Shown here one piece after another: positions 8,420 to 15,185 of a stretch of DNA of 34,561 nucleotides. Source of the stretch: Synechococcaceae bacterium WB9_2_112 (lineage in GTDB: Bacteria; Cyanobacteriota; Cyanobacteriia; PCC-6307; Cyanobiaceae); NCBI GenBank assembly GCA_010027605.1, contig RGUW01000005.1, positions 1-34,561 on the forward strand, given 5' to 3'. The notes under the pieces are model-generated. The model searched no databases, was not told where the DNA came from, and was given only the letters and a program-made list of their open reading frames with translations. Both the position numbers and the translations under genes were made by a program. Positions within the stretch are counted from its first letter, which is position 1; every line of letters begins with the position of its first letter.

Positions 8420-9575
8420 GTGGACTCCCAGGTGCCGACAGCCATCACCGTGCTGCATACGGCCGACTGGCAGATCGGCAAGCCCTATGGCCGGATCAGC
8501 GACCCCGACAAACGCAGCCGGCTGCGTCAGGTGCGTCTTGAGGCCATCGATCGCATCGCGGCGGCCGCCGCGGCCTCGCAGGCCAGGGCCGTGGTGGTGG
8601 CCGGTGACCTGTTCGATTCGCCCACACCAAGCCCGAGCGACGTGAGCCGTGTGTGTGCCGCCATCGGCCGCATCGGTTGCCCCACCGTGGTGATCCCGGG
8701 AAACCACGACCATGGCGGCCCCGGGAGCATCTGGCAGACGCCGTTGCTGGCCGACGAGCGGCAGCGCCGTGCACCCGGTCTGGCGGTTCTGGATCAGCGC
8801 GAGCCCCTGGAACTCGACGATCTGGTGATCCTTCCCTGCGGCCTGGAGCAACGCCACGACAGCAGCGACCCCTGCGGCTGGCTCAACCGACTCGACTGGC
8901 AGAGCCTGCCGGCGAGCAAGCCGCGGTTGGTGCTGGCCCACGGCGGGGTGAGCGGATTTGCCGGCAGCGATCTCGATGACGACAATCCAAGCGCTCCCGC
9001 CAACCTGATCGATCTGCGGGCCCCCTGGCTGGAGCAGGTCGACTATGTGGCCCTGGGCGACTGGCACGGCTGCAAACAGGTGCATCCCAGGGCCTGGTAC
9101 AGCGGCACCCCCGAAGCCGATCGCTTTCCCCGCCATGCTGACTACCGCAGCGGTCAGGTGCTTGAGGTGGAACTGACCCGTGGGGCCCCAGCCCGGGTCA
9201 GCCCCCAGGCCTGCGGCGCGGTGGGCTGGCATTCGCTGCAGATCGCCCTCAGCGGCGATGGCGACCTCGCGACGCTGGAGCGCCAGGTCGAAATGCTGCT
9301 GGGGGGCCGGGTGGGCTCCGATCTGCTGTTGCTCGAGCTGAGCGGTCAGCTGAGCATCCGCGGCCAGCAGCGGCTTGACGGCCTGCTGCAGCGCTGGGAG
9401 GCCCAGCTGCTGCGGCTCAAACGACGCCTGCGCGTGGGGCTCAGTCCAGAGGCTGACGAGCTGCGCGCTCTGGCCGAGCTGGCCGACGCGACGGCTCGCG
9501 CAGGAACCGGGCAGCGAAACCCTCGACCAGGCCCTGCTGGAGCTGCACCGCAGCGTGAGCGACGCATGCGCCTGA
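8420..9575 (+). CDS. SbcD/Mre11-like DNA repair exonuclease (apparent single-base frameshift near 9,494)
   Basis: A calcineurin-like metallophosphoesterase of the SbcD/YhaO type, expected to cut DNA ends together with the ATPase encoded next. The metal-binding motifs are complete: HTADWQIGK (Asp16), VVAGDLFDS (Asp63), PGNHDH (94-98), LAHGG and GDWHG. The frame from the GTG at 8420 has good coding character until about 9493, then turns into Pro/Arg/Gly-rich sequence with poor codon choice. The +1 frame carries a natural ending (LAQEPGSETLDQALLELHR then SVSDACA and TGA at 9573-9575). That TGA overlaps the ATG of the ATPase. Removing one base gives ~384 residues, normal for SbcD-like proteins. 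As printed, the frame instead reads into the ATPase as a 1273-aa fusion ending at 12241. Confidence 0.85.
9487..9500 (+). other. Putative frameshift position between SbcD-like and ATPase frames
   Basis: Up to about 9493 the frame of the nuclease has G/C-ending codons (GAC GAG CTG CGC ... GCC GAC GCG ACG). From 9495 the same quality appears one base later (CTC GCG CAG GAA CCG GGC AGC). One surplus base in this interval, for example one G of the GG at 9493-9494, would explain the switch. It may be a sequencing error, a natural mutation or a programmed +1 shift. Confidence 0.7.
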
Positions 9576-12241
9576 TCGCTGCCCGGCTGGAGCGGGTGCG
9601 CCAGCACCGGCTGCTGGAGCTGAATTTCGCCCCGGGATTCACGCTGATCGGCGGCCCCAACGAAGCCGGCAAGAGCACGGTTGTCGAAGCCCTGCACAAA
9701 ACGCTGTTCCTCAAGGCCACGGCCAGCGGCCGCGGTGTCGAGGAGCTGCGCTCGCTGACCCACGGAGGTCTGCCTGAGGTGGAGTTGCGCTTTGAGGCCG
9801 CAGGCCTGCAGTGGCTGCTGCGCAAACGCTTTGCCGGCGCGGGGGGCACCTGCCAGCTGAGCAGCGATGGCGGCGACACCCTCCAGGGCAGTGCCGCCGA
9901 AACCAGGCTCGCGTCGCTGTTGCAGGTGCCCGGTCCGGTGGAGGGGCGCCGCATCGCCCAGCTACCCCTGCGCTGGGCCCATCTGTGGGTGCGTCAGGGA
10001 GAAGCGGGCAGCGATCTGCTGGCGGCAGGGGGTGAGAGCTACGACCTGGCCCTGCTGGTGCAGCAACTGCAGGGGAACGGCAACCCGGAGGAGGCCCTGC
10101 GGGCCACCGCCACGGCGCTGGAGTCACCCCTCGACCGGAAGGTGCAGACCCTGCTGCAACAGCGGCTCGACGAGCAGCTCACCGCCACCGGCAAAGTGCG
10201 GGCAGGCTCCCCCCTGGCTCTGGCCCAGACCCGTGAAGCCGAAGCGCTGAACGCGCTGCACCGGGGTCAGGCCCGCCTGGCCGAGCTCGAAGCCGCCATG
10301 GTGCAACTGGCTCAGATCAGCGACCGGCTCGCGGCGATCGAACAGCAGGAGCAGGCGCTCAACCAACTGCAACGCCTGCAGAGCGAGGCCGAACCCCTGC
10401 GCCAACGGTTGCAGCAGTTGCTGAGCGTGCAACGGCAGCAGCAGGCCCTGCAGCAGCAGCGCCAGGCCGACCAGGCCCAGCATGACCGGTTGCAGCAGCA
10501 ACTGCAGCAGCACCGGCTCAGGCTGGAGCAGCTGGAGCATGCGACGGCGGCCGGGCGAAGCCGGCGGCAGGCCCTGGAGCGCAGCAGCAAGACCCTGGCA
10601 CAGCAGCAGGAGCGCGTCTCGGCTCTGCTGGATCTGGCGGCCCTTGAGCGTGAACAGGACCAGCTTCTGGCTCACAAGAGCCGCTTTGACGCGCTGCAAC
10701 AGCAGGCCAGTGCGATCAAGGACCAACTGCAGCAGCTGCCCGCGATCAGCGGTGCCCAGGTGCGCGAACTCCGCCAGGCCGAACAACAGCTGGCCCAGGC
10801 CGAGGCCCGCTGCCAGGGCATGGCAACCCAGGTGGAGCTGCTGGCGAGCACTGCGCCGGTCAGTCTCGATCGGCGTCCGCTCGCGGTCGGGCAACCGGAA
10901 CGACTCGACCACGCTGCCGAACTGAGCCTCGACGGTGGCCGCACTCGGCTGCTGATCAGCCCCGGTGGAGGTCAGGCCATGGACACGGCCGTGGCCCAGC
11001 GCCAACAGGCCCAGAGCCGGCTGCAGACGCTGCAGCAGCAGCTGGGCCAGAGCAGCAGCGATGCCGCCGAGAGCCTGGCCCAGCAACGGCTGGTGCTCGA
11101 GAGCGAACTGGCCAATCTGCGCAAGGCGGCCGCCACGATTCCATGGGCCCGCCTTGACGCCCAGCTGGCCGACCTGGAGCCCCGGCGCCAACGGTTGATG
11201 CGTGCCCTGGCGGCGCTGGGTCCTGACGCCAGACCAAGCAGCAACGGTGTTGAGCTGGCCGCCCTGGAGGCCGAACAGGACACCCTCAGGCAGGAGCAGC
11301 AGGACCTCGCCCAGCAGCAGATCCGACAGGACGCCGAGCTCGAGACAACGGCGCGCGAACGGGACCAGCTGCTCCAGAGCCAGGGGCAGCAGCAGGCCGA
11401 GGCAGGCCGGCTGGCGGGGTCCCTGAGCGCCAACGCCCAGCAGCTGGAACAGCTGGAGCGCGCGCACGGCTCCTCGCAGCAGCTGGAACAGACCCTGGGC
11501 CAGCTGCGGGAGCAAGTGGAACGCCTCAGCGAGCAACTGGCCGCCGTGGAGTCGCCGCTGCAGCCCGGTGGCAGCGACCCCGGGCAGACCCTGCGCCTGC
11601 TGGCCGCCGAAAAGGAGACCCTGCTCACCGGTCGCGGGCATCAGGAGCAGATCTGCCGCAGCCTCGGGGCCGGCGATCCGACAGCCGAGGTGGAACTGCT
11701 GCAGGCCGCGTGGGAACAGAGCCAGACCGAGCGCCAGAGCCTTGAGCGCAGCACCGCAGCCCTGCAGTTGTTGTTGCAGGCCTTTGCGACCGCCCAGCAG
11801 CAGGCGGCCAACCGCTACTGCCTGCCGCTGCAACAGGCCCTGCAGGGCTACCTTGATGCCCTGGCGTTGCCGGCAGCCGCAGCTGCCGCCCTGCAGTTCA
11901 GCCCGCAACAGGGCATCAGCGCGCTGCAGCTGCAGCAGGGTGCCGTGCGATTCGACTTCGGCCAGCTCAGCGGCGGCATGCGTGAACAGCTCAACACGGC
12001 CCTGCGGCTGGCCCTGGCCGACGTGCTGCTCGGGGCCTACGACGGCTGCCTGCCCCTGGTGCTCGACGATGCCTTCAGCAACAGCGACCCCACGCGGCGT
12101 GCAGGCCTGCTGCGGATGCTCGAGCGGGGCGTGCAGCGGGGGGTGCAGGTGCTGCTGTTCAGCTGCACCCCGGCCGACTTTGCTGCGCTGGCGGCAACAC
12201 CGGGCCGGCAACTGAACCTGCCCACAGGCCATGGCCACTGA
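9566..12241 (+). CDS. YhaN/SbcC-like AAA ATPase with long coiled coils
   Basis: An SMC/Rad50-type ATPase of 891 residues, the expected partner of the upstream nuclease in processing DNA ends. The N-terminal half of the ATPase has Walker A GGPNEAGKST (residues 29-38). The central ~550 residues are extremely Gln/Leu/Glu/Ala-rich heptad-like coiled coil. The C-terminal half has the signature LSGGMREQ (801-808) and Walker B PLVLDDAFSNSD (about 831-841). The N-terminal sequence and size resemble YhaN more than E. coli SbcC, and no CxxC zinc hook is visible. The ATG at 9566 overlaps the nuclease TGA in the +1 frame, the usual linkage of such pairs. It is also in frame with the nuclease start at 8420, so automatic calls may show one fused gene. 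Confidence 0.87.
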   Translation: MRLIAARLERVRQHRLLELNFAPGFTLIGGPNEAGKSTVVEALHKTLFLKATASGRGVEELRSLTHGGLPEVELRFEAAGLQWLLRKRFAGAGGTCQLSSDGGDTLQGSAAETRLASLLQVPGPVEGRRIAQLPLRWAHLWVRQGEAGSDLLAAGGESYDLALLVQQLQGNGNPEEALRATATALESPLDRKVQTLLQQRLDEQLTATGKVRAGSPLALAQTREAEALNALHRGQARLAELEAAMVQLAQISDRLAAIEQQEQALNQLQRLQSEAEPLRQRLQQLLSVQRQQQALQQQRQADQAQHDRLQQQLQQHRLRLEQLEHATAAGRSRRQALERSSKTLAQQQERVSALLDLAALEREQDQLLAHKSRFDALQQQASAIKDQLQQLPAISGAQVRELRQAEQQLAQAEARCQGMATQVELLASTAPVSLDRRPLAVGQPERLDHAAELSLDGGRTRLLISPGGGQAMDTAVAQRQQAQSRLQTLQQQLGQSSSDAAESLAQQRLVLESELANLRKAAATIPWARLDAQLADLEPRRQRLMRALAALGPDARPSSNGVELAALEAEQDTLRQEQQDLAQQQIRQDAELETTARERDQLLQSQGQQQAEAGRLAGSLSANAQQLEQLERAHGSSQQLEQTLGQLREQVERLSEQLAAVESPLQPGGSDPGQTLRLLAAEKETLLTGRGHQEQICRSLGAGDPTAEVELLQAAWEQSQTERQSLERSTAALQLLLQAFATAQQQAANRYCLPLQQALQGYLDALALPAAAAAALQFSPQQGISALQLQQGAVRFDFGQLSGGMREQLNTALRLALADVLLGAYDGCLPLVLDDAFSNSDPTRRAGLLRMLERGVQRGVQVLLFSCTPADFAALAATPGRQLNLPTGHGH

Positions 12242-12734
12242 GCCGAGCCATACCCTGCGCCCCGCAGAACCGGGGGATCTGGCGGCCCTGCTGGGTGTCT
12301 ATGCCGCGGCGGTGCGCAGCCAGTGCCCCGGTCTCTACAGCCCCGGGCAGGTCGAGGCCTGGGCCAGACACGGCTCACCCGAAGGGGCGGTGGCCGCCAC
12401 GATCAGGCGCGGGTTCACCCTGGTGAATCCGGTGGCCCCCGGCGATGGACGCATCGCCGCCTTTGCGGTGCTCGATCCGGCCGATCGCCTGGCCCTGCTC
12501 TACTGCGACGGCCGCTGGAGCCGCCAGGGGCGCGCAGCCGCCCTGGTGCGCGCCCTGGAACAACGAGCCCGCCAACAGGGTCTGCACCAGCTGCGCAGCG
12601 AAGCCAGCCAGCTGTCAAGACCGTTGCTGCTGCGGCTGGGCTGGCAGATCGAGGCCAGCGAAACCGTGCCCTATGCCGGCGTGCTGTTTGAGCGCTGGCG
12701 CATGATCAGGGCTCTCACCGCCGGCCATGGCTGA
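12231..12734 (+). CDS. GNAT family N-acetyltransferase
   Basis: The 167-aa protein opens with the GNAT pattern TLRPAEPGDLAALLGVYAAAV and has YSPGQVEAWA, typical of the YafP-like branch. A central strand IAAFAVLDPADRLALLYCDG precedes the acetyl-CoA loop, here RQGRAAALVRALEQRARQQG (motif A region, about residues 98-117). It ends with LLLRLGWQIEASETVPYAGV, as in small-molecule acetyltransferases. The acceptor is unknown. It starts inside the ATPase gene (11-base overlap), and its own stop overlaps the Nif11-cupin start by eight bases, so it belongs to the nuclease-ATPase transcript. Confidence 0.86.
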   Translation: MATEPSHTLRPAEPGDLAALLGVYAAAVRSQCPGLYSPGQVEAWARHGSPEGAVAATIRRGFTLVNPVAPGDGRIAAFAVLDPADRLALLYCDGRWSRQGRAAALVRALEQRARQQGLHQLRSEASQLSRPLLLRLGWQIEASETVPYAGVLFERWRMIRALTAGHG

Positions 12735-13269
12735 AGCGCAGCTGCAGCAGTTTCTGGAGAAGGTCCGCCAGCTCAATGCGTTCGTGGCCCTGAGCGAGGC
12801 CGACCCGACCGTGCGCGCCGCCCTGGCCGCCTGCAGCAGCCACCACGAGGTGGTCAACCTGGCCAGCCGCTTCGGCTTCGCCATCGGCCGTCGCTGGGGT
12901 GAACCCGACGCTCAGGTGGGGGGAACGGCCAGCCTGCTGGGGGGCCAGCTGCCACCCCCCGGCCAGGAGCACGTCTCAGTGCTGCTGAGCCATGACCACC
13001 TGCGGCTTGAGCGCATCCATTCGAACCAGGCCTGCAGCCCTGAGGGCTTCTGGTACGACCAGAGCGAGCACGAATGGGTGGTGCTGCTGCAGGGCAGTGC
13101 CCTTCTCGCCCTGGAGGGCGAGGCCCAGCCCCGGGCCCTGAGCCGTGGCGACCAGCTGCTGATCCCCGCCGGCACCCGCCACCGCATCGAGGCGACGGAT
13201 CCCGATCCAGGCACGGTCTGGCTGGCCCTGTTCTGGCCTGGAGACTCCACCTCCGGGGCGACGCAGTGA
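12727..13269 (+). CDS. Nif11 domain / cupin domain fusion protein
   Basis: The 180-aa protein joins two domains. Residues 1-60 match the Nif11 domain: QLQQFLEKVRQLNAF, then ADPTVRAALAA and VVNLASRFGFAI. Residues ~80-175 form a cupin: GFWYDQSEHEWVVLLQGSA, then LSRGDQLLIPAGTRHRIEAT. The EHE and the late TRHR His provide possible metal ligands. Nif11 domains are best known as leader sequences of ribosomal peptides in cyanobacteria, but here the following part is a folded cupin, so this is not a peptide precursor. The interdomain stretch has QVGG and LLGGQ, reminiscent of leader ends, but cleavage is not implied. The partner or ligand is unknown. Confidence 0.88.
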   Translation: MAEAQLQQFLEKVRQLNAFVALSEADPTVRAALAACSSHHEVVNLASRFGFAIGRRWGEPDAQVGGTASLLGGQLPPPGQEHVSVLLSHDHLRLERIHSNQACSPEGFWYDQSEHEWVVLLQGSALLALEGEAQPRALSRGDQLLIPAGTRHRIEATDPDPGTVWLALFWPGDSTSGATQ

Positions 13270-13287
13270 TCAGACAGCGGCGGGGGC

Positions 13288-13665
13288 TCATCCGCGATGG
13301 GAGCGGAAGACAGGGCTCTCGGCCTGGCCTTCGCCCAGGATCACATCGGCGATCCCTCCCAACGAGGCCGTGAGATCCACCTGGGCGTGAACCACCTGCT
13401 CCTGCCCGCCGACGAGATCGGGAGAGCCGTCAGGGGCATTGTGAGCACCGAAGACCACCGGATCGTGGCTCAAGGCATGGGTTCCGCTTTGGCCCGGGGC
13501 GTCATGCACGGCGCCGATGTGAAACCGCTCGAGTTGGTCGTAGACATAACGACGGATCTCCTGCCCCAACGCTCCTGCCTGGAAGCCTCCTGGATGATGG
13601 AAGAAGTCTTTGCCTTCGAGAAAATCAAACAGGCTCTGGCCGAGTGGCTGGGTAAAGGCAGACAT
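13288..13665 (-). CDS. Conserved-looking hypothetical protein (125 aa)
   Basis: I do not recognise a family. The soluble protein begins SAFTQPLGQSLFDFLEGKDF followed by FHHPGGF, continues RRYVYDQLERFHIGAVHDAP, and has many His residues (HDAPG, THALSHD, FGAHNAPDG). There is no signal peptide or membrane segment. Codon use is less GC-biased than in the neighbours. A perfect AGGAGG seven bases before the ATG, and natural amino-acid composition, decide for this strand over the overlapping plus-strand frame. It converges with the Nif11-cupin gene and diverges from the TPR-glycosyltransferase gene. Confidence 0.72.
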   Translation of the reverse strand: MSAFTQPLGQSLFDFLEGKDFFHHPGGFQAGALGQEIRRYVYDQLERFHIGAVHDAPGQSGTHALSHDPVVFGAHNAPDGSPDLVGGQEQVVHAQVDLTASLGGIADVILGEGQAESPVFRSHRG

Positions 13666-13672
13666 GGCTACT

Positions 13673-13678
13673 CCTCCT
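13673..13678 (-). promoter_or_regulatory. Strong Shine-Dalgarno sequence of the 13288-13665 gene
   Basis: AGGAGG on the minus strand, within AAGGAGGAG, lies 7 bases before the ATG at 13665. It is the best ribosome binding site in the window, where most genes rely on overlaps or weak sites, and suggests high translation. Confidence 0.75.
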
Positions 13679-13693
13679 TGGAACAGGGAAGCG

Positions 13694-13716
13694 ACTGGAC
13701 CGCGAAGGGGCCCAGT
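13694..13716 (-). promoter_or_regulatory. Possible 5'-UTR hairpin upstream of the 13288-13665 gene
   Basis: On the minus strand ACTGGGCC (13716-13709) can pair with GGTCCAGT (13701-13694), including one G-U pair, around a 7-nt loop. It sits about 28 bases upstream of the start codon, so it would be in the leader if transcription starts further upstream. No known riboswitch consensus is recognised. Confidence 0.35.
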
Positions 13717-13764
13717 CCGCTCGTGTTGACCTGAGGAGCTTCTGATCAGCCGCAGTTGTGCAGC

Positions 13765-13784
13765 AAGGGATTTGTAAATCCCTT
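13765..13784. repeat. Perfect inverted repeat in a divergent promoter region
   Basis: AAGGGATTT-GT-AAATCCCTT is a 9-bp perfect palindrome with a 2-base spacer. It extends outward as GC...TGC with one bulge. It lies 20 bases before the ATG of the TPR-glycosyltransferase and about 100 bases upstream of the divergent gene. The AT-rich, symmetric form and location fit an operator for a dimeric regulator. A 2-nt loop is too short for a good RNA hairpin, and no T-run follows. Confidence 0.55.
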
Positions 13785-13804
13785 TGCCCTTTCAGGCTGG
13801 CTTC

Positions 13805-15163
13805 ATGCGTGCAGCTGGGGTGGTCCCCCTCGCCCCCGCCGTGGACCCGTCACTCCTGCGCCGATTGCAGCAGGCCCGGCAACACGAGCAGCAGGGCAAC
13901 TGGATCAACGCGGCCGCCATCTATGCCGAGCTCCAGGGCGAGCACCCCAGGGACCATCGCCTGAAGGCGAACCAGGGCAATGCCCTGTGGCTCGCCGACC
14001 TGCCGGAGGCCGCCAGCCACTGCTACCGCCAGGCGCTGGACCTGCAGCCCGACTGTCCCATCAGTCGTCGGGGCCTGGCCCAGTGCCTTCGTGACCGCAA
14101 TGACTTTGCGGGGGCTCTGGCCATCCATGCGCGACTGGCCCAGGAGCTCCCCCTGAATTGCGGCGATGGGCAAGCCAACCTCTGGGCCCACAGCCAGGTG
14201 TTGCTGGGCCTGCAGCAGTACCGCCAGGCCTTTGCGCTGATGGCCGCCCACCGTGCCCTGCAACCCCACCAGACCCAGGCACCACAGTCAGGCGCAACAG
14301 CCTCACCCCTGCAGCGGCGGCTCACCCTGGTCAGCGACCAGGGGTTTGGAGACACGCTCCAATACGTGCGCTTCGTGATCCTGTTGCTGCGCAGCCGTCG
14401 TGTCGCAGGCCTGCAGGGCGGCGTGGAGCTGGTGGTGGAGCGAGCCCTGGTGACGCTGCTGCGCGAGGGACTGGGCTGGTTGGAGGAGCCCCCAGCCGTG
14501 CACGCCAAGGACGACGGAGGGCGAACCCCAGAGCGCGGCATCTCGCTGCTGGCTCTGCCGCACCTGCTCAAGCTCGACAGGCCTGATCTGCCAGTGCCTG
14601 GAGCGGCCTACCTGCGCTCCCCCCTGTGGCAGCGGCACACCCAGCGGCAGGCGCCGACAGCAACACAGCGGCTGAACATCGGCCTGGTGAGCGCCGCGGG
14701 CCGGAAGCTCGATGACCCTTTCTGCGCCCGGGAGTACCACAAACGCTCCCTGCCTGAGCCGGTGCTGTGGCTCCTGGTGCAGGGTCTGCGCGCCTGCGGC
14801 GCCACGGTGTTCGACCTGCAGTTCGGCCCCGATCGCGAACGGAACCGCGCCCTGGGACTGGAGCTGCTCGATCCCGACAGGGCGCTGGCGGGCTTCGCCA
14901 GCTCAGCACGGGTGCTGGCGCAGCTGGATCTGGTGATCACCGTGGATACCGCCATGGCCCATCTGGGTGGGGCACTGGGCCATCCGACCTGGGTGCTCCT
15001 GCCGTGGAGCGCTGACCCCCGCTGGCTCTGCAACACCTGCACCAGTCCCTGGTATCCCAGCCTGCGCCTGTTTCGGCAACCGCGAAGCGGGGACTGGCAC
15101 CCTGCTGTTGATCAGCTGCTGAGTGCCTTCAAGGCTCAGCCCCATCTCTACGGTCGCTGCTGA
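13805..15163 (+). CDS. TPR protein with C-terminal GT9/GT41-like glycosyltransferase domain
   Basis: The 452-aa protein has TPR-like helical repeats at about residues 15-150 (for example QGNWINAAAIYAELQGEHP and LPEAASHCYRQALDLQPDCP) followed by a GT-B-like domain. The latter starts LVSDQGFGDTLQYVRF and ends with ITVDTAMAHLGGALGHPTWV then LLPWSADPRWL near residues 378-405, the nucleotide-sugar half typical of heptosyltransferase-like (GT9) and TPR-linked transferases. TPR-glycosyltransferases often modify proteins, so a role in glycosylating an exported protein is possible but inferred. The ATG at 13805 is preferred to the TTG at 13784, which lies in the palindrome. It precedes the 15186 gene by 22 bases on the same strand. 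Confidence 0.85.
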   Translation: MRAAGVVPLAPAVDPSLLRRLQQARQHEQQGNWINAAAIYAELQGEHPRDHRLKANQGNALWLADLPEAASHCYRQALDLQPDCPISRRGLAQCLRDRNDFAGALAIHARLAQELPLNCGDGQANLWAHSQVLLGLQQYRQAFALMAAHRALQPHQTQAPQSGATASPLQRRLTLVSDQGFGDTLQYVRFVILLLRSRRVAGLQGGVELVVERALVTLLREGLGWLEEPPAVHAKDDGGRTPERGISLLALPHLLKLDRPDLPVPGAAYLRSPLWQRHTQRQAPTATQRLNIGLVSAAGRKLDDPFCAREYHKRSLPEPVLWLLVQGLRACGATVFDLQFGPDRERNRALGLELLDPDRALAGFASSARVLAQLDLVITVDTAMAHLGGALGHPTWVLLPWSADPRWLCNTCTSPWYPSLRLFRQPRSGDWHPAVDQLLSAFKAQPHLYGRC

Positions 15164-15185
15164 GCCCCTGCCTCACCAGCGCACC

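Noticed and set aside
10380-11530. CAG/CTG-rich stretches as a microsatellite or CRISPR-like repeat
   Set aside because: They are Gln and Leu codons of the coiled-coil ATPase, with no regular unit or spacer spacing.
10124-12238. Minus-strand open frame of about 700 codons inside the SbcC-like gene
   Set aside because: It is a GC-rich shadow of the coiled-coil gene: the product is Leu/Gln/Gly-rich with no motif, while the plus strand has Walker A, signature and Walker B motifs.
13297-13734. Plus-strand open frame of 145 codons opposite the 125-aa orphan gene
   Set aside because: No ribosome binding site and less natural composition; the minus-strand gene has AGGAGG at the right distance.
13765-13784. 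Palindrome interpreted as an intrinsic terminator
   Set aside because: A 2-base loop is too short for a stable RNA hairpin and there is no T-run; an operator is more likely.
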